DNA from: Desulforapulum autotrophicum
Lineage (GTDB): Bacteria > Desulfobacterota > Desulfobacteria > Desulfobacterales > Desulfolunaceae
Direction of reading: 5' to 3'
Length of the DNA stretch: 64,000 nt
Assembly (NCBI GenBank): GCA_020723285.1
Contig: DYJE01000004.1
Span: forward strand, 1 to 64,000
The notes beneath the pieces were generated by a model, which saw only the letters and a program-made list of their open reading frames with translations, had not been told where the DNA came from and did no database searches. How positions within the stretch are numbered: position 1 is the first letter of the stretch; the number at the start of each line of letters is the position of its first letter. This document shows, piece by piece, positions 54,110 through 62,689 of the stretch. A program made the translations under genes and the position numbers.

Positions 54110-54676
54110 ATGCTACGGTTTTTAATTATTTTTCTATCGTTTTTGTTTGTACCTTTGAATTCATATCCAGAGATATATAAGTGTTTTTCGAAAGATGGCG
54201 TCGCTACTTTTAGTGATGAACCTTGTCCCAATAAAGGTGACGTGTTTATAAAAACGCCACAAATTGATGTCGATGTTGTCATTGAAGAGGCTATTCCATT
54301 CGTGGCGTTGTCAAGCGACGAAGATTCTTTTTATGATAGGCTTGTTGAGCATGCGGAAAGAGTCGGAAAATGCTTTTTACCTGATGAACATTATAATAAC
54401 TACAAAATAGATAGTAGAATAATGGATTCGTGGAGTTGTAAACAATATATTGTTGCTCTTTATTACGGTCCGCCTAGTAAAGAAGCAAAATGGAGCATAA
54501 TTTTGAGATATATCGGAAAGTCAGAAAAATTGAGTAGTCCGTGCCGCAATCCCGTATTTTTTTTAGATTCAATTGATGTTTGCTTATGGGGAAAAAATTA
54601 TGATACTCCAAAAATAAAAATTCAAGCCTTGCGAAAACAAGGCACGGGCTATTGGAAACGAAACAAAGACAAATAG
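54110..54676 (+). CDS. Array protein 5: exported DUF4124-like protein
   Basis: 188 residues. Signal peptide: FLIIFLSFLFVPLNSYP before EIYKC (21-25); FSDEPC is at 34-39. Landmarks: VEHAERVGKCFLPDEHY, QYIVALYYGPPSKEAKWSII, DSIDVCLWGKNYDTPKIK and the tail ALRKQGTGYWKRNKDK. Several extra cysteines in the C-terminal part could form a second disulfide. The gap from array gene 4 (58 bp) is the largest in the array and very AT-rich. Confidence 0.82.
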   Translation: MLRFLIIFLSFLFVPLNSYPEIYKCFSKDGVATFSDEPCPNKGDVFIKTPQIDVDVVIEEAIPFVALSSDEDSFYDRLVEHAERVGKCFLPDEHYNNYKIDSRIMDSWSCKQYIVALYYGPPSKEAKWSIILRYIGKSEKLSSPCRNPVFFLDSIDVCLWGKNYDTPKIKIQALRKQGTGYWKRNKDK

Positions 54677-54698
54677 TTAAAAAGCTTAGGGAAAATTC

Positions 54699-55241
54699 AT
54701 GAAAAACATTTTACTATACATTATAGTATGTCAATATTTCGTTTGTTCAGTATGTTGTGCTGAAATTTTTAAGTGTACCTCTGAAGATGGTGTATCGATA
54801 TTCTCTGATCAACCGTGTGGTAACAATTCAAAAGTCCTTTTTAAGGATGATTCAAATCTGACTATTGATGCTGCAATAGGAAATGGCAGCCCATTTTCCA
54901 ATTCCGTTGTGTTTTCTGATTCAATGTCGGCTGATATCAAATACCATGCGAAACGAATTGGTCAATGTATATTCCCCGATAATGTTTTGAAATCTGAGGA
55001 TATATCCGTATCAAAGTCTACTTTGACATATATCTGGCATGTATATTTGTCTTTTTATTCACCTACAGACAGACGGGTTTCAAATAAAATCGTAATAGAA
55101 TATTTTGGTTCTCACAAAGATGGAAAAATCGATGTGCAGCTTAACAAAATTAATCTTGATCGATATGACAGACTCTATAATAAACGTCTGGCCAGCTTAA
55201 AAGATAGCAAGAAGGTCTGGAAATACCTTAATGATAGATAA
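54699..55241 (+). CDS. Array protein 6: exported DUF4124-like protein
   Basis: 180 residues, the last of the array. The signal peptide is unusually cysteine-rich (YIIVCQYFVCSVCCA) before EIFKC (22-26); FSDQPC (35-40) replaces the glutamate by glutamine. Landmarks: AIGNGSPF, IKYHAKRIGQCIFPDN, HVYLSFYSPTDRRVSNKIVIEYF, VQLNKINLD and a tail (ASLKDSKKVWKYLNDR) that has lost the GxW ending, so it is the most diverged copy. One of its signal cysteines might be a lipidation site, but no proper lipobox is seen. Confidence 0.82.
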   Translation: MKNILLYIIVCQYFVCSVCCAEIFKCTSEDGVSIFSDQPCGNNSKVLFKDDSNLTIDAAIGNGSPFSNSVVFSDSMSADIKYHAKRIGQCIFPDNVLKSEDISVSKSTLTYIWHVYLSFYSPTDRRVSNKIVIEYFGSHKDGKIDVQLNKINLDRYDRLYNKRLASLKDSKKVWKYLNDR

Positions 55242-55386
55242 AATTAAAAAGCGAAACATTTTTTTATACTTTGAAAGCCCTGCCACTTGCGGTGGTCTTA
55301 AGAGTGGCACTTTAACCTTCCGACGTTGATCGTTCATCTTTCACTGCATATCACCTGCCCCAACATCAAAGTGTTGGTGAAAATCT

Positions 55387-55415
55387 TTGACATTGAATGT
55401 CCTTGTATTTATAGT
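55387..55415 (+). promoter_or_regulatory. Near-consensus promoter of the DUF6165-GT9 operon
   Basis: TTGACA (55387-55392), a 17-bp spacer and TATAGT (55410-55415), about 60 nt before the GTG start at 55478. The 55242-55386 stretch between it and the array contains no gene; a CCAC-TTGC-GGTGG hairpin near 55284 lacks a T-run. Confidence 0.8.
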
Positions 55416-55477
55416 GCAATCACAAAAAGTGGGACAATCCCGGAGTAAAAATCCATATCAAACCAAGGAGTTCTTTC

Positions 55478-55864
55478 GTGAAGATCGACATCTCGACCGG
55501 AGAGCTGGTGGACAAGATCACCATTCTTTCCATCAAGCTCGAAAAGATAACCAGCCCGGACAAGCGGGCAAATGTCCAGAAGGAATACGACATCCTGATC
55601 AAACCCATGAACGAGCTGGGCATCACGGTGGATTCCGACGAATACCTTCGTCTGAAGCGTATCAACCTCGCCCTGTGGGATATCGAGGACCGCATCCGCG
55701 TGAAAGAGGTGGAACAGGCTTTTGACCAGGAATTCATCGAGCTCGCCCGGAGCGTGTATTTCACCAACGACGACAGGGCCGCCGTGAAAAAGGAGATCAA
55801 TCTGAAATACAATTCGGATCTCGTGGAAGAAAAACAGTACGTGGACTACAAGAACAAACCATGA
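55478..55864 (+). CDS. DUF6165 family protein
   Basis: 128-residue, highly charged, mostly helical protein. The sequence MKIDISTGELVDKITILSIKLEKI and the middle RLKRINLALWDIEDRIR fit the DUF6165 family, often found beside LPS glycosyltransferases; its function is unknown. The GTG start follows AAGGAG by 7 nt. It overlaps the GT9 gene by 4 bp, so a helper role for that enzyme is reasonable. Confidence 0.85.
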   Translation: MKIDISTGELVDKITILSIKLEKITSPDKRANVQKEYDILIKPMNELGITVDSDEYLRLKRINLALWDIEDRIRVKEVEQAFDQEFIELARSVYFTNDDRAAVKKEINLKYNSDLVEEKQYVDYKNKP

Positions 55865-56877
55865 GAATCCTGCGCAAAGACATCCGAAACATCTGCGTGA
55901 TCCAGCTCAAGCCCTTTGGCGACGTTTTTCTCACCACGTCCTATTTCAAGGCGCTGAAAGAGTTTTATCCCAGGGCCCGGCTGACCTATCTGATGAAGGA
56001 ACCTTACCAGAACATCGTTCTGGATCATCCGTACATCGACCGGATCATCACCATTAAAAAAGCGAAGGGGATCCGTTATGTCACCGAGCGGATCAGCATG
56101 TTCAGAAGGCTTCGGAACGAGAAGTTCGATCTGGTCATCGACCAGCAGAACATGCCCAGCTCCCAGGTTCTGGCGTTCATGACCGGCGCTCCTTACCGCC
56201 TGGGCTACAAAAGCCGCCGGGTGAACTACGATTTCCTTTACACCCACCATGCGGCGTTCGGTCCTGACCGCTACAGCGCCGCCCAGAAATTCGATATTGT
56301 CAAGCCTCTGGGCATGACGGAGAAACCCTGCTCCCTTCTTCTCACCATCCCTGCGAGCGATGAACGGGCCATGGGCCAGTGGCTTTCAGACTCCGGGCTG
56401 AGGCCGGAAAAACTCCTGATTCTGTCTCCGGGCAGCAGTTATCACTGGAAGAAATGGCCCGAATCATCATTTGCGGAGCTTGCCGACAGGCTGTCGGAAA
56501 CCTATGGTTTTAAGACCCTGATCGTGTGGGGGCCCGGTGAAAAGGACACGGCGGACCGCGTGGCCGCCCTCATGAAAAGCCCCTGTTTCGTGGCCCCGCC
56601 CACCACGTTCCAGCAGGTCGGAGCCCTGTTGAAACGCGCCGCGTTCCTGGTGTGCAACGACAACAGCATCAGCCATCTTTCCGTGGCCACCGGCATTAGG
56701 ACCCTCACGGTGTTCGGCTTGACGGACAGCCTTTGCTGGTCGCCGTCCAGCGTGTTCAAAACCCACCGCCACGTTCGGCATCCGTCGCCGGACATCGATG
56801 ATCCCGGCTTCGGGGTCACGGTGTCCATGGTGTTCGACAGCGTCAAACGCTGGCTTACGCCCGAATGCCGCCCATGA
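55861..56877 (+). CDS. Family 9 glycosyltransferase (heptosyltransferase-like)
   Basis: 338 residues. ICVIQLKPFGDVFLTTSYFKAL opens the GT9 fold; SPGSSYHWKKWPESSFAELA and VCNDNSISHLSVATGIRTLTVFG form the donor-binding half. It is the third GT9 enzyme in the window. KPFGD in place of RxxALGD suggests a divergent donor or acceptor. It is coupled to DUF6165 and converges on the patatin-like gene, 9 bp apart. Confidence 0.87.
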   Translation: MRILRKDIRNICVIQLKPFGDVFLTTSYFKALKEFYPRARLTYLMKEPYQNIVLDHPYIDRIITIKKAKGIRYVTERISMFRRLRNEKFDLVIDQQNMPSSQVLAFMTGAPYRLGYKSRRVNYDFLYTHHAAFGPDRYSAAQKFDIVKPLGMTEKPCSLLLTIPASDERAMGQWLSDSGLRPEKLLILSPGSSYHWKKWPESSFAELADRLSETYGFKTLIVWGPGEKDTADRVAALMKSPCFVAPPTTFQQVGALLKRAAFLVCNDNSISHLSVATGIRTLTVFGLTDSLCWSPSSVFKTHRHVRHPSPDIDDPGFGVTVSMVFDSVKRWLTPECRP

Positions 56878-56886
56878 CACGGAATG

Positions 56887-59814
56887 TCATCTTCCCGGTG
56901 ACCGTAACAGGATGTACAGGCCGATAAGGAAAAAGGGAACGATCGCAAGAATCAGAAAACCGTAATGACCCAGAACGGCTCCGGTCACTCCGGCGGCCAG
57001 GGATGCCGCGCACACGGACCAGAAAAGCAAGGGGAACAGCCGTTTTTCCTTTTTCATCATCATCAGGGAATAATACAGAAACAGCACGGGATTTCGAAAA
57101 TAAAACCGGAGGTTGACTCTCCCCGGTATCCATTTTTTCTTTTCAGCCAGCGAGTTTTCAACCATGCCCCAGAACAGGAGGAAAGCCTGGCTGGCGTACT
57201 CCAACAGAACTCGTAAAGGGACTTTGCCGTTTTTTCCGGTGATGGTCTGGGCCCCCATGGCCATGGCGTTGAATGTCTCGCCGGGTGTTTTGCCGTTTGC
57301 CCGGCCCAGCATGGTTTCTGAAAAGTGTTTCGCTTCGTTTTCGATGAGCGGGTCCGAAGGGTTTTCAGGCAGCTTTGTGTTTTTGATGCGGTCCCAGTTG
57401 AAATCCTGAACATACATGTCCTCGTACACGTCCCCCAGCATGTTTTTTGCGGCATCGTGCTGCCCGGCAAGAATCAGCGTTTCTTTCAGGGTGGCAAACG
57501 CCGTTTTCTGTTCAGGCGTGGGTTTTCCGGTGACCGGGTCGACGGGTACTGTGTTCACGAACCCCTTCCATGCCTCGTCCAGCTTGCCGGTCATATACGG
57601 CGGACACATGTCATTGAACGAATCGATGTTTATGGATTGAAGATACGCCCCGCGGGTGACGAGCCGGGCCAGGGCCTTGTCATCCAAAAATGACGACACG
57701 ATCTGGCAGATACCGTCCAGCCGTCCCCAGAGGATGTCGTTGGAACGCCAGTCTTTTCTGAAAAGTGCTGAAAAATGGGCCAGTTCGTCCCCGGTGACTT
57801 TCTGGTCCGCCGGAAGTTTCGAGAGCCCGGTCTGTGCGTCTTTGGGGCTGACACGCACCAGTTCCACCTCATCGAGTTCGTGGATGCCGCAGGCGAATTC
57901 CAGGGGGAAAAATACGGTGTCGAGGGCGTCAAATGCGTCGAAACAGCTGTTGTTACCGGGCCATTCCTGAAGGACCTGCCGAAGGACCTGGCCGATGAGG
58001 GAAAGAATGGTGGGAACGGCCTGGTCGCCGCTGGCCATTGGGCCTTTTTCTGTTGGGCCGGGTGCCTGAGGGGCCAGGGCCGAGCGTTTTTGCACGGATT
58101 CCCGGGCCTTGGTGGCGATGCGGCTCAACAGGCTTGATGAAAGAAGGCCGTCGTCACGGTCTGCCAGAGATTCCAGGGAAAAGGCCTTTTCCATGGAACG
58201 GTTGACCAGATTCCAGGGATCTGAGCCGGTGGAGAGAAAGTCCTGGAAATGAGAAAGGATGGTCGAAGGATCGGCGGCTCCTGAACCGGCAATGATTGGA
58301 ATGATGGAATCCCTGAGGCTGTAAAGCATGTCACGGACAAGTTTGAGCATCTTGATGATCCGGCTCACCGACTTCATGACCAGTCGTGTCTTTTCCGTAT
58401 TGTCGCCACCTTTTTCATAATCGTCGTAAATCAGGTAAAGCATGTGGAACGCCCGCCGCATGTGGTAGTCGATGTCGCATGAATCGATGATGGCCATGCC
58501 TTCGGGTGTTTCAGCCACTGGGACAAGATAGTCTGTAAAGGCCCGGTGAAGCTGTTCGTGGGCTTCGCTTACCATGTAATCGCCCGCACAGGGCACCGCT
58601 TCGATACCGAGAAGCAAAGACCGGGCGAGGCTGTCGATCCGTGTCCGGCGGTACGCGGCGGCCTGGGCCGAGGCGGGTTCCGGTTTTTCACGAAGACCTT
58701 GGTCGGTGAGAGTCTTTTTAAATTCCTTCAGCCATTTAACCCGGGCGTTGTGGGCGCGGACCTGTTCCAGATCGTCACCGATGCTCTGGTGAGAAGGAAT
58801 GCTGGTCAGGCAGGACACGGCGGTACCCAGGGGTGTGGTAAGTTTCTGAGTCTTTTTTGGATCCGGGTTTCCGATATGTTCCGGGTCGGGTTCCACATAA
58901 AACAGGCGGCGGTCCACAAGGCCGTAGGGCATCCGGTAGAAAATGGCCCGGAGCACCGGTTTGAAGGGCTTGTTGCTGAGTACACCGCCGTCCACGTAGA
59001 TGTGGGAAATTTTTTTGGGATCGGTGAAACCGCCGAATGCTTCCAGGGCTTTCTCGACAACGGGCCGCATCGGTTCGTCGATCTGCTCTATTCTGAACGG
59101 GGGAAACGCCGCAGGAAAGGTGGAGGTGATCCTGGCGATGGACGCGAGGATTTCGGCCTGTTTATCGATGATGTGTGAGCGCTCTTCTGGGGTGTTACCG
59201 GTATTTTCATCGTCCACGAGCCCCAGCCGCTTCCGGCCTTTTCTGTGTTTGAGGTGGAAAACCACCCGGTGGTTCTTGTCCTTGATTTCATTGCCGATCT
59301 GATCCCAGAACGTTTCCACATGGCCCGGCAGATCGGTGGCGGCGATGAAGATATCCATTTCCCCGTCACATTCCGCGTCGGGTTTTCCGTCTTCCAGAAG
59401 TTTTTTCAAGGCCGTGCGGAGGTTGCTGTGGTAATAGCCTTCACCGTCCAGAAGGGATTGGGCATTATCCGACCGGGCCACCGGCCTCATCAGTGCCCCG
59501 ATGTCTCCAAGCTCCCGCCAGAGCCGGGCGGTCTGATCGAAATCGCTTCCCGAAGACAGGGCCGTGGCCAGCATCAGGCCGTTGATGCCCCCTGCCGAAG
59601 CCCCGGCGATCACATCCACTGCCGCCGTGGCGTCCAGCATGGCCAGCATCAGGCCGAAAACCCCTTTGCCTTTGACAAGATCATAAAACGCCTGAGTGAC
59701 TCCGTTTTCGTAAATGGCCAGACTAACACCGCCGTAAAGGACCAGGGCGATTCTGATTTCACGGCCTTGTTCCGTAAGAGGTGTGTGGCCCTGAGGTGTA
59801 CCGGTTTCAGTCAT
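56887..59814 (-). CDS. Large patatin-like phospholipase/acyl hydrolase
   Basis: 975 residues. The N-terminal patatin domain (about 20-300) has the oxyanion loop LYGGVSLAIYENG, the nucleophile elbow GASAGG with S73, and the catalytic-dyad aspartate D275 in VDGGVLSNKPF, so it should be an active serine acyl hydrolase. The central 500 residues, mostly helical, are not recognised but match what I know as the long bacterial 'patatin-like protein' type. Two hydrophobic helices near the C-terminus (about 925-970) probably anchor it to the membrane. No signal peptide. Role unknown. Confidence 0.88.
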   Translation of the reverse strand: MTETGTPQGHTPLTEQGREIRIALVLYGGVSLAIYENGVTQAFYDLVKGKGVFGLMLAMLDATAAVDVIAGASAGGINGLMLATALSSGSDFDQTARLWRELGDIGALMRPVARSDNAQSLLDGEGYYHSNLRTALKKLLEDGKPDAECDGEMDIFIAATDLPGHVETFWDQIGNEIKDKNHRVVFHLKHRKGRKRLGLVDDENTGNTPEERSHIIDKQAEILASIARITSTFPAAFPPFRIEQIDEPMRPVVEKALEAFGGFTDPKKISHIYVDGGVLSNKPFKPVLRAIFYRMPYGLVDRRLFYVEPDPEHIGNPDPKKTQKLTTPLGTAVSCLTSIPSHQSIGDDLEQVRAHNARVKWLKEFKKTLTDQGLREKPEPASAQAAAYRRTRIDSLARSLLLGIEAVPCAGDYMVSEAHEQLHRAFTDYLVPVAETPEGMAIIDSCDIDYHMRRAFHMLYLIYDDYEKGGDNTEKTRLVMKSVSRIIKMLKLVRDMLYSLRDSIIPIIAGSGAADPSTILSHFQDFLSTGSDPWNLVNRSMEKAFSLESLADRDDGLLSSSLLSRIATKARESVQKRSALAPQAPGPTEKGPMASGDQAVPTILSLIGQVLRQVLQEWPGNNSCFDAFDALDTVFFPLEFACGIHELDEVELVRVSPKDAQTGLSKLPADQKVTGDELAHFSALFRKDWRSNDILWGRLDGICQIVSSFLDDKALARLVTRGAYLQSINIDSFNDMCPPYMTGKLDEAWKGFVNTVPVDPVTGKPTPEQKTAFATLKETLILAGQHDAAKNMLGDVYEDMYVQDFNWDRIKNTKLPENPSDPLIENEAKHFSETMLGRANGKTPGETFNAMAMGAQTITGKNGKVPLRVLLEYASQAFLLFWGMVENSLAEKKKWIPGRVNLRFYFRNPVLFLYYSLMMMKKEKRLFPLLFWSVCAASLAAGVTGAVLGHYGFLILAIVPFFLIGLYILLRSPGR

Positions 59815-60118
59815 GACGGCCTCCTTGGTTGTGATGATGAGGGAAATGGCTGTTCAATATGGATCACATTTTATCTTTAAAGGTGAGTCAACGGGTGAAT
59901 ATATAGAATGATTGAACCCCAATGATCAATCTCATTTTGTTCCTTGGAGTCAAAATCATTTAAGCATCGTCAAAACGAGGTGTTCTTAATCGTTCACTTC
60001 CAAAAACAAAGGTGTAATCACTGCACGAACAACATCTTCAATTGCATCCCCGTTTGAAATCTGATAAAGAGATCCATGCTTTTTTATAACAAACCTTTAA
60101 TATTAAAAGGAAAATGGT
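59815..60118. other. Intergenic region, divergent promoters
   Basis: 304 bp, moderately AT-rich, between the patatin-like gene and the Trm112 gene. No ORF of interest. TTGAAA at 60054 and TATAAC at 60085 are too far apart to call a promoter. Confidence 0.4.
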
Positions 60119-60292
60119 ATGGCAATCGCGAAAGAGCTTCTGGATATCCTGGCCTGCCCCCAATGCAAGAAGAAGGTTGTGCTGAATAGCGAAGGCACCG
60201 GGCTGGTCTGTGCGGCGTGCAAACTGGTCTACGAGATCAGGGACGACATCCCCATCATGCTCATCGACGAAGCCAAGCCGCTGAAAGACTGA
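60119..60292 (+). CDS. Trm112 family zinc-ribbon-like protein
   Basis: 57-residue protein, MAIAKELLDILACPQCKKKV through to EAKPLKD. It has the paired knuckles CPQC (13-16) and CAAC (31-34) and the YEIRDDIPIMLIDEA end typical of the bacterial Trm112 (YcaR) family, small activators or partners of methyltransferases and other enzymes. AAAGG precedes the ATG. It begins the run of housekeeping genes reaching icd. Confidence 0.9.
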   Translation: MAIAKELLDILACPQCKKKVVLNSEGTGLVCAACKLVYEIRDDIPIMLIDEAKPLKD

Positions 60293-60303
60293 CAGGACCG
60301 GTT

Positions 60304-60831
60304 ATGAGCACCCCGACGGAACCTGATCCGGCGAAACTGGTGATCGGTTTATACACCGGTGACAAGACGCTGTTTGAACCCATACACCGTGAACTGGTCG
60401 GACGGTACGGCGAAATCGACACGGTGAGCGACTGGATGGCCTTTGACCGGACGGACTATTACGAGAAGGAGATGGGCAAGTCCCTGTTCCGCCGGATGAT
60501 GTCATTCGGGCCGTTGATACGTCAGGAGGATCTGGCGGACATCAAAAGGGTCACCAACGACATTGAAGCACGTTACACGGTGGACGGAAGACGGACGGTC
60601 AACATCGATCCGGGCTATATGCTGCTGTCACGATTCATTCTGGCCACGGGAAAGGATTTTTCCCACAGGATCTATGTGGGCAAGGGGATTTACGCGGACC
60701 TGACCCTGATCTACAAAAAAGGCGTCTACCACACACTGCCCTGGACGTATCCGGACTACGCCGAGCCGGGAATGACGTCCTATCTTCTTTCGGTGAGAAG
60801 CAGGTACGCCTCGGAATTTAAAAGCATGTGA
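60304..60831 (+). CDS. DUF4416 family protein
   Basis: 175 residues from the ATG at 60304 (AGGA upstream); the longer frame runs back into the Trm112 gene. KLVIGLYTGDKTLFEPIHREL, DRTDYYEKEMG, NIDPGYMLLSRFILATGKD and YKKGVYHTLPWTYPDY match a conserved family of unknown function common in Desulfobacterota and relatives. It is 11 bp behind Trm112. Confidence 0.85.
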   Translation: MSTPTEPDPAKLVIGLYTGDKTLFEPIHRELVGRYGEIDTVSDWMAFDRTDYYEKEMGKSLFRRMMSFGPLIRQEDLADIKRVTNDIEARYTVDGRRTVNIDPGYMLLSRFILATGKDFSHRIYVGKGIYADLTLIYKKGVYHTLPWTYPDYAEPGMTSYLLSVRSRYASEFKSM

Positions 60832-60878
60832 CCCTAAATATAAGGCATATGACCCAATTTTAAGGAACGGATACCATT

Positions 60879-61760
60879 ATGATCAAAAGCATGACCGCCT
60901 ATGCCAAAACGGAGATCACCGATAGCTCGTTGACGGTGGGCGTGGAAATACGAACGGTGAACAGCCGTTTTCTGGACTGCCAGATCCGTGTGCCTCACGG
61001 CTACGGCCCTCTGGAGGACAAGATCAAGGAATGCGTGGCCAGGCGTCTCGGACGGGGACGGGTCGAACTTCGGCTTTTCGTCACGGACATGTCCGAGGAA
61101 TCCTGTGCTTACGAAGTGAATTTTCCCAAGGCCAGGGCCTATCACAAAGCCCTTGCGGCCATGGCGGCGGATCTGGGACTTGGCTCGGAAATCCCCCTTT
61201 CCCTGTTTACAGGCTCACAGGGGATGATCTCTCCCGCCGAAGTGACAGTGGATCAGGAGAGCCGCTGGCAGGTTATCGAGCGCTGCATCGATCAGTGTCT
61301 GACGGAACTGGACACCATGCGGCAGGCCGAAGGGGATTACCTGAAAAACGATTTTCTTACGCGGCTGTCAGACATCGAAAAGGCCCTTGACCGCGTGGAG
61401 ACGGAATGCGCCGATCTCGTTCCCCAGTACCAGAAAAAGCTGATGGAACGGATCTCCGCACTGACCGGAGGCATGGTCGAACTGGACCAGGCCCGTATCG
61501 CCCAGGAAGCCGCCGTTCTGGCGGACCGGAGCGACATCACCGAGGAGATCACACGGGCCAGAAGCCATATTCTTCAGTTCAGAAACATCGTGGACAGCCC
61601 GGAGCCCGGCGGACGGAAACTGAATTTCCTTCTCCAGGAATTCAACCGGGAATTCAACACCATGGGCTCCAAGGTGGGGCATGCCTCGGTGGCCCACGTG
61701 ATTGTGGATGTGAAATCCGAACTGGAACGGCTGCGGGAGCAGGTTCAGAACGTTGAATAG
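60879..61760 (+). CDS. YicC family endoribonuclease-like protein
   Basis: 293 residues. MIKSMTAYAKTEI at the start and GSKVGHASVAHVIVDVKSELERLREQVQNVE at the end are family hallmarks; the N-terminal YicC domain and the C-terminal DUF1732 domain (with EITRARSHILQF) are both complete. YicC proteins are reported RNA-cleaving enzymes linked to stationary-phase and stress responses. AAGGAACG precedes the ATG. The order yicC-remA-gmk is conserved in many bacteria. Confidence 0.93.
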   Translation: MIKSMTAYAKTEITDSSLTVGVEIRTVNSRFLDCQIRVPHGYGPLEDKIKECVARRLGRGRVELRLFVTDMSEESCAYEVNFPKARAYHKALAAMAADLGLGSEIPLSLFTGSQGMISPAEVTVDQESRWQVIERCIDQCLTELDTMRQAEGDYLKNDFLTRLSDIEKALDRVETECADLVPQYQKKLMERISALTGGMVELDQARIAQEAAVLADRSDITEEITRARSHILQFRNIVDSPEPGGRKLNFLLQEFNREFNTMGSKVGHASVAHVIVDVKSELERLREQVQNVE

Positions 61761-61796
61761 ACGGAGTTGTCAGACAAACAAAACACAGGGTGAAGC

Positions 61797-62069
61797 ATGG
61801 ACCAGAAATTATTGTTGAACATCGGTTTCGGAAGCAGTGTGGTCGCGGCCCGGGTGGCGGCCATTGTGTCCCCCAACTCCGCGCCCATGAAACGGCTTAA
61901 AGACGACGCCAAAGACGAGAAACGGCTGGTGGACGCCACCCACGGGAGGCGGACCCGGTCCATCATCGTGCTGGACAGCAACCATGTGGTTCTTTCGGCC
62001 ATTCAGTCTGAAACCATAGCTCAGCGTTTCGAGGCTTTGAATGAAAGTGAAGAGACGAACAAGGAATAA
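61797..62069 (+). CDS. remA: RemA/DUF370 family protein
   Basis: 90 residues. [30 protein letters not shown] and [21 protein letters not shown] match the DUF370 (RemA) family, whose Bacillus member is an oligomeric DNA-binding regulator of matrix genes. In Desulfobacterota the role is not known. It lies between yicC and gmk, 3 bp before gmk. Confidence 0.9.
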   Translation: MDQKLLLNIGFGSSVVAARVAAIVSPNSAPMKRLKDDAKDEKRLVDATHGRRTRSIIVLDSNHVVLSAIQSETIAQRFEALNESEETNKE

Positions 62070-62072
62070 GTC

Positions 62073-62651
62073 ATGGACCGGAACGTGAAACGAAAGGGCC
62101 GGCTGTTTGTCATTTCCGCCCCGTCGGGAACGGGCAAGACCACGTTGTGCCGTCTCCTGATGGATGCCTTCAAGGGGATCTCGTATTCCGTGTCCCACAC
62201 CACCCGGAAGCCCAGGGAGGGCGAGGTCCAGGGAAAGGATTACCATTTTGTGTCCATTCCCGACTTTGAGCGGATGATTCATGACGGCGGACTGGTGGAA
62301 TGGGCGAAAGTCCATGACAATTATTACGGCACGTCCCTTGCGTTCATCACGGACAGCCTGGAAAACGGCAGAGACATTCTTCTGGACATCGACGTCCAGG
62401 GGGCGGCAAACATCAGGACCGCCTACCCGGAGGCGGTGACGATTTTCATCATGCCGCCGTCATTGGACGCGCTCAAAGAGCGGCTGGAAAAGCGGGGGAC
62501 GGACAGGCCCGAGGTCATCGCCACACGTCTTGGCAACGCCGTGACGGAAATGGCCCGGAAAGAGTTTTACACCCATGTGATCGTCAACGATTGTCTTGAA
62601 ACGGCAAAAAACGAGCTTTTTTCCGTGGTGCGCTCGTATCTTGAACCCTGA
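62073..62651 (+). CDS. gmk: Guanylate kinase
   Basis: Phosphorylates GMP to GDP with ATP. The 192 residues contain the P-loop SAPSGTGKTT (about 15-24), SVSHTTRKPREGEVQGKDYHFV (GMP site) and ILLDIDVQGAANIR, all standard. It follows remA within a few bases. Confidence 0.96.
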   Translation: MDRNVKRKGRLFVISAPSGTGKTTLCRLLMDAFKGISYSVSHTTRKPREGEVQGKDYHFVSIPDFERMIHDGGLVEWAKVHDNYYGTSLAFITDSLENGRDILLDIDVQGAANIRTAYPEAVTIFIMPPSLDALKERLEKRGTDRPEVIATRLGNAVTEMARKEFYTHVIVNDCLETAKNELFSVVRSYLEP

Positions 62652-62689
62652 TAAAATGACGGTTGAAGCATAAGATCCTGAGAGGCAAA

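Noticed and set aside
51668-55241. Possible CRISPR or DNA tandem repeat
   Set aside because: The similarity is at protein level between six genes of about 550-660 bp; there are no short identical DNA repeats with spacers.
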